Of a stretch of 64,000 nt of DNA, positions 33,700 to 44,769 are shown piece after piece; positions within the stretch are counted from its first letter, which is position 1, and each line of letters opens with the position of its first letter. This stretch comes from Corythucha ciliata. Its lineage: Eukaryota; Arthropoda; Insecta; Hemiptera; Tingidae. Made by a program: the position numbers and the translations under genes. Under the pieces are notes generated by a model that did not search any database, was not told the origin of the DNA, and saw only the letters and a list, made by a program, of their open reading frames with translations. The stretch covers positions 10,726,001-10,790,000 of the forward strand of contig CM075943.1 in the NCBI GenBank assembly GCA_038030265.1, in the 5' to 3' direction.

Positions 33700-34975
33700 T
33701 ACATGGGCGTAGCCAGAGGGGGGCAGGGGTAGGCAGCTGCCCTCCCCTAGACTCGAAAGCGCAGATTTAGTGGGGCAGCTGCCCACCCCTATAGATATAC
33801 ATTCTGAAAGTATAAATCCTTCAGGATAACCGTATTTTGTTTCGTCAGCGCCCACATTAAACAAAAACAAAAAAAAATTGTCGAGGATTTTTGTTAAACA
33901 ACAAAACGAATTTCGCAAGACTGGCAAACGCTGCAAATTTTTGCACACATGGGTTTATTATTCGTGAATGTAGCCAAATCTTGCTGCCAAAAGCTTGAAA
34001 TTAGGTGAAAATCGACACCCCACACCCCTATGACATCAAAACCATTGAAAATCCCCATTTTGGTCCCGCTGATCCGCGAGTTAGTAGATCCCAAATGGAG
34101 TCTAATCACAATTTTTAAAATAACCCATTTTGGGGTAAAATGTTCATTTCTGAGGTTAAACCCTAAAATTTGGTGTAAAACTGCTTTTTTGAATCCTCTG
34201 AAATTGGATTTTTAAATGCGCAAAAACCGTGAAATTGAATTAAAAGCGCTAACTCATTGCTATAAGTGAAAACATCGCCCATTAGCTGCTAAACTGGAGA
34301 AACAATGCTAATCCGCAGCTAAAGTTGAGAAAAATCGCTAATTCAATGATCAAATTGAAAAACAGCGCAAATTTTTCTGCTAATGGAAAAAATGCTGCTT
34401 AAAAGAAAAATGCGCTAATTTACGGCTAAAATGGAGGAAAAGAGCTAATTCGACGCTAATCCGTTTCTAAAAACTATAAAAAGTGCTAATTGGCGGCTTA
34501 AATTGTGAAAATCGCTTAGTTAGCTTTCGAAATGAATGAAATGCGCTAATTCGTGGTTAACTGTAGAAAACTGCTAATTCGCTGCTAAAATAGATAAACC
34601 ACGCTAATTAAGGCTAAAATAGGAAGAAGTGCTAATCCGACGATATGTTATGTGAATACATCACTACTGCGCTTTAAACTGTTAATTCACTGCTAAAATG
34701 AAAAAAAAAAAAAAAAAAAAAAAAAATCGGTAATACGCATCACTTAAAAATCACAGCGAAAATTGAGAAAAACTGCCCATTGTATTTCAAAGTTGAGAGA
34801 GCGCCAATCCGCAATTTTCGGGGGAAATTTAATGGCTGAAATTGAGGAAAAATAGCGTCAATTCGTTGGTATTTGTTGGTATACATCGCCAAGTCACTGA
34901 CAAAAATGTAGAAAAGGCGCTTATTCGCAGCTAATATTAAGGAAAATAAATTAGAGGGGAACGCTAATTCGCGGG
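33700..34975. repeat. hAT-like end followed by degenerate arrays
   Basis: ATGGGCGTAGCCAG at about 33702 with G-rich sequence after it is a typical end of hAT-like repeats. From about 34010 units of 'cattttggggtaaaatg' type appear, then from 34220 to 34975 the 'gctaattc-cggctaaaattgag' type. The Harbinger element is inserted into the end of this array. Confidence 0.6.
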
Positions 34976-35121
34976 TAAGTGTAGTGACATACTGGTGCGG
35001 TTTCCCGCATGCGGAAACCGCATGCGGGAAACCGCATTTTTCTCATCCTGGCATACTGATGCGGGAACCCGTATTGAAATGCGGTTTGCGGGAGAAGAAG
35101 TTCAGTCCTCTTTCAGTCGTC

Positions 35122-37645
35122 ATGGAGTACGCCCATTTTTTGAATGTTGCGTGTGTTGCGGCAGCAGAAGCTGCAGGTTTTCTTGATGTACCTCGTCGAA
35201 GGCGGAGGTACTCCGTACATCCGTACAATAGACATCATGACAGAAAATTTCAATTGTTTTATTCGGATATTCGGTGCTATCCGGATAAATTTTTTAAGTA
35301 CTACAGAATGTCATTGGGATCGTTTGACGAGCTGTTGGAAAAACTTCGCCCATTCCTCACAAAAGAGCACACCAACTTCAAGACTCCAATTAGTGCCGAG
35401 GAAAGACTCACAATTTGTATCAGGTACGTACGTATTCAGTAATATACTTGAGCTCCGGTTGTGTGAAGGCCAATATAACTATCTTTGTCTTGCCTACCAC
35501 CTTTGAAAAAAAAGTTGATTGCTGGTGAAGAGAGGTTGGAACTTTGGTTTACTCGAATAATTAAGACTGTATTACTATAGTTTATAGTTATTATCAATTT
35601 TATTGTGTTGAAAATGGCCACAATTCATCGAATCTTGTATGCGCATGTGCTGGGGGTGTCGTAGTCATGTTAGATGCAGTTGATGGAAGATTGGAAGGGG
35701 TTTGTTGACGGATACTAGTTTCAAGGGGTGAGTGTGGTTGATTTCTTGGGGATTGAGGAGGGGACTGAGGATTTGATGGAGATTGCTGAGGAATATTGAT
35801 ATTAAGGGGTGGAAGTGGTTGATTTCTTTGGGATTGAGGAGGGAACTGAGGATTTGATGGAGACTGCTGAGGGATATTGATATTAAGGGGTGAGAGTGGA
35901 TGATTTCTTGGGGATTGAGGTGGGTAGAAATGCTGGGAAAATTGTTGGGCGCAGTACACACTTTGAAAGAAATTAGCCACGTACTGACGAAACTCCCATT
36001 TTTTTTGCAGACTGAGATTTTTGTAATCTGGGACGAGAGAAAGAAGATAGGCTCGATCTGGATCATCAAGGTGTATGGCTTGGTTTATGGACGCTGTTGC
36101 ATCCTGCATTGTCTGCATGAGGCAGGATTGGAAAGGGTTCATGGCAGGTGTAGATGAGGAAGATCTTATAGCTCTTGTTGACCTGTAGGATTCAGAAGAT
36201 GAAGCGGATGATTGTTGTGAACCGCGAGGCAAGAATGGTGATGGCGTGTCGCGTTGTTGCAATTGTTCTCTATCTTCGTCATCCTGCTCATTTTCGCCGC
36301 TCGTGTCGGAGTCCAAGTTACCGGTTGTTCTGAAAGAATTATAACTCTGAACGTTATCATGTTATAACAGTTTTCGGGGGATTCAAAATAGGACCAACCT
36401 TCTTTTCTCTGCTGCATTCAATAGGAACTGCAATGCTTCGAAGTGAATGTATTTCTTTTTTTTGGTTGCATCTCCACTTTTTGTGTGGAGATTCTTCCTG
36501 AACTCATCTTTCACATTTCGCCATTTCTTTTGCAACGCTGTGACTGTGAAAATAGTTGCATACATTAGCAACAAACCCCTTGCAAGTCAATTATAGCCTT
36601 TTTTTATATGTATGTTTGGGTGTTTTTTTGTTTTTTTTTATCTAGATGTCTTTATTAATGTACGTAACATAACAAATGAGCATGAGCCCATCAAGTTATT
36701 TTAGTTACATACACGTCTGTTTGGGAGAATGAAAACATAATAAATTGTTTTTTGTGTTTTAGGTTCCTTGCTACCGGAAATTCTTTCACGGCACTAACGT
36801 ACGAATTCCGGATTGGAAGGAGTACAATTGGTCAAATTGTGACGGATACGTGTAAAGCTATCTGGTTCACCTTGAAGAATTCGGAAATGCCTGCACCGAC
36901 TACGACAGATTGGATCAACATAGCTGACACTTTCCAAGAAAAAACAGATTTCCCCAACTGTTTGGGAGCAGTTGACGGAAAGCATGTCCGCTGCGTAAAG
37001 CCACGGCGGTCTGGATCGAAATTCTTCAACTATAAAAAGTACTTCTCTGTCGTACTAATGGCGGTTGTTGACGCCAATCTGAAATTTATTTCCATCGATG
37101 TGGGTGCATACGGTCAGGAAGGGGACTCCACGGTATTTCGTGATAGCCCCATGGGCAAAAAGTTGTATTCCGGACAACTCAATATTCCAGAACCCAGATG
37201 CTTACCTAATGCATCGCCTTCCGAACCCCAGCCTTTTGTATTTGTGGGAGACGAAGCGTTCAGGCTGCACACTAACCTGCTAAGACCCTTTCCCCAGCGC
37301 GACATGGACGCTCGACGACGAATTTTTAATTACCGTCTCTCACGAGCTAGACGTTCAGTGGAATGCGCGTTTGGTGTATTGGCAAACAAATGGAGAGTTT
37401 TCCATACCCCAATAATGGTACGCCCGGACCTCGTTGATGTTATAATAAAGGCCTGCTGCGTATTGCACAATTTCGTCCGTGCTAGAGACGGAGTGAATTT
37501 TGACGAGGACGAAATAGCATCATTTCCTGATGTTTCCGACGTTGGCTCAGCTCCTCGTGAGCAAGGGATTCAAGTTAGGGATTATTTCGCTAACTATTTC
37601 GTTGAAGAAGGAGCTGTTCCGTTTCAAGAGCCATATAATTATTAA
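35122..37645 (+). CDS. PIF/Harbinger transposase, 2 exons, intact frame
   Basis: Exon 1 runs from ATG 35122 to 35423 and exon 2 from 36763 to TAA 37645. The intron has GT-AG ends and the joined length (302 + 883 nt) is exactly 395 codons, giving 394 residues, normal for the family. The DDE_4 nuclease domain shows D172 in GAVDGKHV, D264 in VGDEAF and E301 in RRSVECAFG, followed by NKWRVFHTP. The N-terminal half has the usual SFDELLEKLRPFL helix and RLTICIRFLATGNSFTAL. It cuts the element at its ends in the nucleus, usually together with a Myb/MADF-type partner, here encoded on the opposite strand. Exons 2 and 3 of the partner lie inside this gene's intron. Confidence 0.9.
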
Positions 37646-38262
37646 AAGAAATAATTTTAAGTTTTTTGCTAAAGTTACATTTTTCATTGAAGATTTAAAA
37701 TGTGTTCGATTTTTGTAGAATTTGTAATTTAAGAACTATCTAACCATTAGTGTAGAAATTATATCTGATGTGTTTGACTTTATGCATTGCTATTTTTTCA
37801 AAATAAAGGATTGCCCCTCCGCAATTCGCCTATTTCGTAATTCGGGCAGGCGAATACCGACTCCGAAAAGGGAAAAGGGGGTAAAAAAGAAGGGAAAAGG
37901 GATGCTACCTGCTCCAGGTCAACTCAAAGTAAACTTGGTAGAAAATTGTCCTCAATATTTCTACACCAATGTTTTCAATTATAATTGCTATACAGGAGTG
38001 AAGAGCCATGGTTTTGACTCTTCAACTAGGTACACGTATTTAACACTTTTCATAAAACACATTCACACAAAATTATTAAAAAAAAGTACTTACGTTTTTC
38101 CCCCTGCTCTTTCTTCGTCAGCGAGTCCCATTCACCGTTTAATTCTTTTGCAATCGTAACCCACGCCTTCTCTTTCTCCCCCCTATCTTTATAAACTTCA
38201 TTCCCTTTATCCCATATGGCTGGGTGAATCTCAACAAGGCCGATTAATTTGCTAACGTCCAT
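35600..38262 (-). CDS. MADF-BESS DNA-binding partner of the Harbinger transposase, 3 exons
   Basis: Minus strand. Exon 1 is 38262-38094 (ATG start), exon 2 is 36543-36399 and exon 3 is 36329-35600. Intron ends are GT-AG and all phases agree; the total of 1044 nt gives 347 residues and no internal stop. Exons 1-2 make a MADF (Myb-like) DNA-binding domain: LIGLVEIHPAIWD, AWVTIAKELNG, then LQKKWRNVKDEFRKNL. Exon 3 begins with an acidic serine-rich linker and has a BESS-like motif around YLLSLVPDYKNLSLQKKWEF. It ends with three copies of a 27-residue repeat rich in P, Q, S and N. In Harbinger elements the Myb-like protein helps the transposase enter the nucleus and bind DNA. The transposase's catalytic exon lies inside intron 1 of this gene. 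Confidence 0.85.
35675..35945 (-). repeat. Coding tandem repeat, 81 bp x about 3
   Basis: Three successive copies encode variants of PPQSPRNHPLSPLNINIPQQ plus SPSNPQ. The first two keep LNINIPQQSPSNPQ exactly; the third has diverged. Length is a multiple of 3, so frame is kept. Confidence 0.85.
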
Positions 38263-38753
38263 CGCATGTACGACGAAGACGAACTAGGAAGGAGTGAAGG
38301 GCTATTGTGTATTAATGAGGGATAAAACACGGAGACACGAGTTTTCAATAGTTTTTATATCATATACATACTTGAATCATCAAAAAGGAAGGGATATAAA
38401 GGAAAGAGACACATATGGTTTAAAAGGAAACAATTGCAAGTGTAGAGTGACAATAGGGGCGTCTATGTGGAGTTGGAGTGAGGCATGAGTACGATCATGA
38501 CAAGGGCGGAAAAACGCAAACCGCACGAGCAGTATGCCCGGTCCCACTCATTTCTATGTGTTCTCTCCCTAAAAAACCGCTTTCCGGAATCCGCAACCCG
38601 TCAACAAGATGCGGCAATTTTTTAGACGCAATCCGGAAAAAAAAACCGCATCTCCAGTATGTCAGGTCAATACAAACTGTGTTGTCTGCGGATTTTTTTT
38701 CCCGCATGCGTTTTCCGCATGCGGGAAACCGCACCAGTATGTCACTACACTTA

Positions 38754-41395
38754 GAGTACCTCTGCCGCCCACCAACGTGAATGCATAGTCGGACGTCGTC
38801 CTTTAATCAACTTACTTTGTCCAAGGAAAAAATCAGAATCCTTCACAGAAAATCAAGTATACATACAAGTAAATATGACGCTATATGACAACCATTCGCA
38901 TTGGAGTACACCTAGGAAGAATCCCTGATGTTTTGTTTATTATTTTTGCCCACAATGACTTCATTTTTACCTTTCCCCCTCGTCCATCGAAACGTATGAT
39001 CGGACCTTCTTTTTTATAGACCTTGCACTGTGGTATCTAGCACCGCATCTTACATAAATCCAAAAAAGGAGACTCCCTGTCCCTCTGACCACTTAAACGC
39101 GCCTACCTGAGCATGGTGAATGGATCCTCGGAGCCTCCTACGCTTGATGACTGTAATTTTTGCTGATAGACGTTGCACAAAAAGGACCAAAACGTACGAA
39201 ATTACTTAAAACTTCCGAGGATGAAATCATATTATTCACATCGAACCAATTTCGCATCGTGCTCACACTTTTTTCCTACACTTTATATTTTTCCTTCTGA
39301 GTTTTTCTCCTCGGAAACAAAATAATGACCCGGCGTGTCCCTTGATGACAATGAGAAAAGAGGAAAACGCCTTCTTTAAAATAAAGACAGAAAAATGGTT
39401 GTGGCGGGTGGGATTCGGGGGCGGGGGGGGGGGGAATAGACGGCTTTTCTTTCAGCACCAACTCAACCAAACTGACGTCTAGTTTTGACGGTTGTCCACT
39501 CCACTCTACGCGTTTTTCTGTCATTTTATTGCTCGAATAACCACACATTTTACCGCCTCGTTTTATAGGGCGTTGAAAAAACAGTGACGGCGGCGAGAGT
39601 GACTCCCCGCAAGCTCGGGGAGATGCTCGCGGCTTGAATACAATGACGGGAAACAAGAAAAGAAAAAAAATGAAAATAAAGAAAAAAAGGGAGAGTATTC
39701 GTGGAAGCTATACGCGACTTAGTAGTGGGCGGAGGTGAGAGGGAGCGATTTTTGTTTGCCCCTAGGAGCGATTAATTATTCACGAGGTATAGCGGAGGTT
39801 GAAGGACTTGAATGAGTTGTATATTGAAAGGCGGAAGAGCCTAGTATAAGCTTTCATTGCGTTGCAATCTTCTCTCTCGGGACAAAAAAATAATAAAAAA
39901 AAAAATGGAGTAGAATTATCAATTTTGAATGCTTTCTGTGAGAAAGTAGAGATTTGGGTTAACCTTGAAGGAAACGGATTGAATTAAAAGATGAGTCGCG
40001 CCCAGGATATGGATGCAGATAAAGGTGCCGTGAAATGACACTGTGCGGCCATTGAAGAATTTTTCGAGGTGGACTCCGTTGGAAATGGGGCGTTTTTCCT
40101 TTCTCTCAAGCCTTTCACGGCCGCACTTTTTATTCCCCCTCCCCCTCTAGAGAATTCCCAACAAAAATTGGATTACGGTGTTTGAAAATTGATAAGAACG
40201 TCTTCCTTGGTCCTTCAGTGAAAGGGAGTGGTTTTCATAGTAAATCCCACAGAAAAATAGAGCGTGCTCAAACTGCTCAACGATATGATCGGATTAAAAA
40301 CAGGTGGACGTCGGACAATGCATAAAGGAAGTGGTGTGGGCATTGATCTTGACTATTCTTTCATTATCGTCTGTTTACCTAGCTCACTCCTCCCCGTCCC
40401 ACCCACCGTCACATATAATTTTTAAGCCTACAAAAGTTAACGACCAACCATGGAATAAGCTGTCACATCCTGCCAAAGAACGTCAGGCGTTTCACTCCAT
40501 CATGGAGTTAGTTAAACAAAAAGAAAAAAAAAAAAAATAGTGACGGCGAAGTGCCCTAGATATTCTATATAAACTTGAAACTATTGAGAGGAGAACGTAA
40601 TTTAAGTTAGAATGTAACATTGTGAGACAACAGAGTATCACGATTTCGTGTTTCAAACTTTGATGGGGTGCTACAGTGATGGTAGCGGGACTGCGACATG
40701 TGCAATCTATTCCAAAGAGTCTAAAAAAAAAACCTTGCAACACCATCATAATTACCGATTATCTTCCCTTTTTCCCCCTAAGGTAAAAAAAAAACAAGCT
40801 GAAATGGTCATTGAAAGGACTTATGGTCTGACGGAAGAAATCCCTTTTTTAACCTTGAATGAAACTTTAACGGCTCAAAATAAATCTTTTCGTAACTAGA
40901 CGGCCGTTAGTTTTTTAAAGTATACTGAGCACAAAGGTTGACTTTTTTATGTACTTTTTAAACAAATTTGATTTAAACTCGCGATTTCCGAGAATGATGA
41001 AGGGGGACGGGGGTGCAGTGAAAAGCGCTGGTACAAACATCAGTTTTGATTAATGGACGAGCTCTCGGAAGGAATGGAATAGTAGTGGGTGGGGGGGGTG
41101 AGGGAGGAGAATGAAAGACACTTTGTGAAGTTCATGAATTGAATTTGAAGAGCAATTAAAATTAAGAGTGAGACGTTTCTATTCAAAAGTTAAAAACGGA
41201 TAGAGATGGCCGTTCGCCCTTTTCTTTGACAAACTGCTGCTGGGATGGTTTTCAGGGTGGCCGCCGGCGCGACGCGGCGCGGCGGTCTGAGACTTGGGCC
41301 AGGATTGGAATGGAATCCGTACAGCACGAGCTCGTCACAAAAAAAGTTTCTAATGGAAGACGTTCATTTCCTGGTTTGAGGTCATGTTTTGAGGC
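38754..41395. other. Non-coding, nothing recognised
   Basis: AT-rich with a G run at 39430, purine tracts near 39650-39900, and a short perfect stem (CTCCCCG ... CGGGGAG at 39602-39621). A GC-rich patch occurs at 41260-41285. No frame shows a known domain. Confidence 0.5.
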
Positions 41396-44300
41396 CAGTG
41401 GCGCCGAAACGATTTCAGTGAGATGAATAGCCGAATTCTAGGAAAAGGACCCATCCCACCTCTCTCTGGATCTTCATATGCACGGGGCGGAAATCTTCAA
41501 GAGGCCCCTAAAAGTCTCTAATTATACATACCTAATATGAACCTCTATTGGTAACCGCTAAGGCCTTTTCCTGATTTTAAGGCCGAGGCCTTTTTCTTAT
41601 TTTAGGCAAATCACCGCTATTTCCACAACCTATCCGCCAAACAGCGCTTAAATGCCAAGTTTAAGCTGCGAATGAGCGCTTTTGGTCAACTTTTCCAGCA
41701 AATTAGCGCTTTTCGCCGCAATTCAGCCCAAATTAGCCACGGATTAGTGAGTAATCCCCCCCTCCCACATTATAGACATAACAACGCGCTATTTCTCAAA
41801 CTTTAGCATTAAAGTAGCTTTTTTATCCTGTGAGTGTGAGTCAGCGATGTTTCTCAACTTTTTCTCGAGTTGGCATTTTCCACAATTTTAGCTGCAGGGA
41901 CCAGGAAATTAGCACCTTACTCAGTTTGAGCTGAAAATTAGCGTTTTACTCAATATAAGCCGCAAAATAGCGGTTTTTTTCTAAATGTTTACGACAAATT
42001 AGCATTTTTATGTTCACCATAACCATAACGCTACGAATTAGCGATTTTTTCTCAGTTTTAGCCGCGAGTTCGGCGAATTTGCTGGTTTTTCACCCGTAGC
42101 CATAATATTGGCGCTTTTTCTCAATTTTAGCCTGAAAGTTGACCGAATCGTGAATTTTCTCGATTTTAGCCGTGAATTAGTGATTTCCCTATATTTCAGC
42201 CGCGAATTAGCACTTTTTCGTAATTTTAGCAGCGTAGCAGCGTTTCTAACCCGTAAGTTAGCGAATTCTGCTCATTTCCAATATTTTAAGTGCAAATTGG
42301 CAATTTTTCCATTGTTGGCAGCGTATTAGCACTTTTTTTTTTTTTTTTCTTCAATTCAGGCTGAAAATTAACCTTTCTCCTAATTTTAGCCAAATAATTA
42401 CTGATTTTCTAAATATTAGCTGCAAATTAGCGGGTTCTTCTCCATTTTAGCACCGCATTAGCATTTATCCGCAAATTTTTTCCTCAATTTTAGCCGCGAA
42501 TTAGCGTTTTACCCAATATAAGCCGCAAAATAGCGGTTTTTTCTAAATGTTTACGAAAAATTAGCATTTTTCTGTTCACCATAACCATAACGCTACGAAT
42601 AAGCGATTTTTTCTCAGTTTTAGCCGCGAGCGAATTTGCTGGTCTTTCACCCGTAGCCATAATATTGGCGCTTTTTCTCAATTTTAGCCTCAAAGTTGAC
42701 CGAATCGCGAATTTTCTCAATTTTAGCCGTGAATTAGTGATTTCCCTATATTTCAGCCGCGAATTAGCGCTTTTTCGTAATTTTAGCAGCGTAGCAGCGT
42801 TTCTAACCCGTAAGTTAGCGAATTCTGCTCATTTCCAATATTTTAAGTGCAAATTGGCAATTTTTCCATTGTTGGCAGCGTATTAGCACTTTTTTTTTTT
42901 CAATTCAGGCTGAAAATTAACATTTCTCTTAATTTTAGCCAAATAATTACTGATTTTCTAAATATTAGCTGCAAATTAGCGGGTTCTTCTCCATTTTAGC
43001 ACCGCATTAGCAGTTATCCGCAAATTTTTGCCTCAATTTTAGCCGCGAATTAGCGTTTTTTTTTCACTTTTAGCTGCGTAGAAGTGTTTTTAGCCTGTGA
43101 ATTCGCGAATTTTCTCAATTTTAGCCACGAATTGGCGTTTTCCTCAATTTTTAGCCGGGAATAGCACTTTTTCCCTGTTTGAGCTGAAAACTAGAGTTTA
43201 GTGTGTGTATTAGTGAATGTTTTCAATACTAGCTGCGTTTTTTTTTTCACATTTCAGCCCCACATTGACATTTTTTTTCTTCAATTTTTGCTACAACAAC
43301 AATAAACGCTATATTGTTTAGTTTTAGCCTCGAACTTTTAGTGATTTTCCCCTATTTTGGCCACGGGTTAGCGCTTTTCCTCAATTTTAGCCACGAATTA
43401 TCATTTTCCTCATTTTCAGTTACAGATTTCATTTTTAGTAGCGAATTAGCACTTTTTCTCAGTTTGAGTTGAAAATTTGTGTTTTTCTTAATGCTAGCCG
43501 CCCTAATTAATATATTTTTTCAATTTTAGCCGCTTTGTTTTCTAGATTTTAGCCCCACATAAGCAATTTTTTTCCTACTTTCTGCTATGGTTTAGCACTG
43601 GTTCTCAGTTTGAGCCTCGAATCTTTCATAAGCTATACGGATTTGCGTTTCCTCAACTTTATCCTCGAATTAGTGATTTTTCTCCATTTCAGCTGTGAAA
43701 TAGCGTTTTATGATAATTTTGCAGTGAATTAGCATTTTAAATTTGCCATTTTGGCCTAATTTTAATCCGAATTAGCGTTGTTTTTGTTAATATTAGCCGA
43801 GATGTTTTTTTGTTTTTGGTTTTTTAATTGTACAGCCTTTGAATTAGTAGCGTGTATTCTCAATTGTAGCCGCGGGCTTGGCCCAAAAACAACACTTGTG
43901 CATTGATTTCTACATTTTATCCGCGGAATGGCCGTCATATACTGCGAGTCTACTATTTTTACTCAATCTCTGTCTGGAAGTTGCATCGTCAGACCACAAA
44001 TCAGCGCTTTTTCGCAGTTATAGCCACGAATATTAGCGCTTTTTCCTAAGTTTTTGCCGCGTCAGCCAGTTCTAAATTGCCTATCAGTAGATTAGTGCGC
44101 TTGTCAGGGCCTAACGAAACTGGGGACGGTCTATTTTCTCTATTTTATCCATGAATTTTCCTCAAGAAGGCGCAAATTTCTGTATTTCAGCCACCAGAAT
44201 ATCACTCTCGGGGGCTCAATCGAATAGTCAGCCCACACTCCTTGCTGATGTCACTTGTAACGTTATATTATCCAGGTCGGATGTTGACTGAAATTCGTAG

Positions 44301-44412
44301 AAAGGAGCCAAATTGCTGTCCAACCTTTTCACATGCATGAATCTAAAAATCCTCATTTTTCTTAAGCCCGGGACGGTCCGCCCCCCCTCGCCACTACCAT
44401 GGTACGCTACTG
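41396..44412 (+). mobile_element. Array-carrying hAT-like element, plus orientation
   Basis: The left end is CAGTGGCG, with CACGGGGCGGAAATCTTCAAG and AGGCCCC about 90 bp inside, matching the inverted end of 30057-32018. The right part (44205-44412) matches the other end of that copy, including CTCGGGGGCTCAAT, TCAGCCCACACTC, ACTGAAATTCGTAGAAAGGA and a final TACGCTACTG. The interior (41580-44180) is the array in the sense 'tttctcaattttagccgcgaattagcg'. The flanking 8-mers do not match (TTTGAGGC and TTCATATG), so one end may have been exchanged with a neighbouring copy. Confidence 0.6.
41941..43057 (+). repeat. ~560-bp tandem duplication inside the array
   Basis: The segment beginning GCGTTTTACTCAATATAAGC at 41941 is repeated from 42504 (one C for T) and the two copies stay alignable with few differences to about 42503 and 43057. 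Small indels change the offset from 563 to 557. It is far more similar than any two 28-bp units are to each other, so it is a later, larger-scale duplication. Confidence 0.85.
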
Positions 44413-44593
44413 TTCATATGACTGGGAAATGGCCAAACATACAATTTCGCACACCATTGAAAATGGCTAAACTGGGACAATTCATACCCTAAAATAACCA
44501 AACACCCAAAACGTTTTTTCGTCTAAACGCCCTTTGCAAAGCGTCAGGGACGATTCGCCCCTTTGAAAGTGGCTAAACTGACCGATCTAGGAT

Positions 44594-44755
44594 TGTGCCT
44601 TCTTCCCGCCCTGGCTTGATGCGTTGAAAGGCACATAATACCAGGTTTCTGCCTGATAGGACGGCCAGGAAGTGACCCGGCACGTGCAGGTCCTAGTCAG
44701 CCCTCTGACACATTACCGGGGCGTACAGCTTGGCAGTGGGGCAGTGGGGGGGGGC
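44594..44755 (-). mobile_element. LINE 3' UTR fragment, second copy
   Basis: Read on the minus strand this matches the 3' non-coding end at 12027-12210. Shared stretches include TGCCTTCTTCC, CCTGGCTTGATGC, GGAAGTGACCC and GCACGTGCA in window sense. It lacks any coding part, as expected for a heavily 5'-truncated insertion into the array. Confidence 0.75.
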
Positions 44756-44769
44756 AGTAGGTAAAGTAA

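Larger units (their letters stand above)
34979..38750. mobile_element. PIF/Harbinger transposon, apparently intact
   Basis: 3772 bp with long inverted ends: GTGTAGTGACATACTGGTGC continuing as GGTTTCCCGCATGCGG at the left, and the inverse at 38715-38750. Further TTTCCCGCATGCGG-like motifs lie just inside both ends as probable binding sites. The flanking triplets are TAA and TTA, close to the TWA duplication of this superfamily but not identical. It carries a transposase on + and a MADF/BESS protein on -, both with complete frames after splicing, so this is the most likely autonomous DNA transposon of the window. Confidence 0.9.

Noticed and set aside
34984..35228. Frames starting in the Harbinger terminal repeat
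   Set aside because: The ATG at 35122 has transposase homology after it; sequence upstream is the inverted repeat.
34976..38753. Perfect 3-bp target duplication for the Harbinger element
   Set aside because: Flanks read TAA and TTA, so I report them as similar, not identical.
40304..40540. Possible secreted peptide gene (hydrophobic start)
   Set aside because: No ATG start, low-complexity lysine end and no splice or family support.
42108..42886. Two near-identical 73-residue frames (MALFLNFSLKVDR...)
   Set aside because: They are translations of the array and of its 560-bp duplicate; periodic content explains the open frame.
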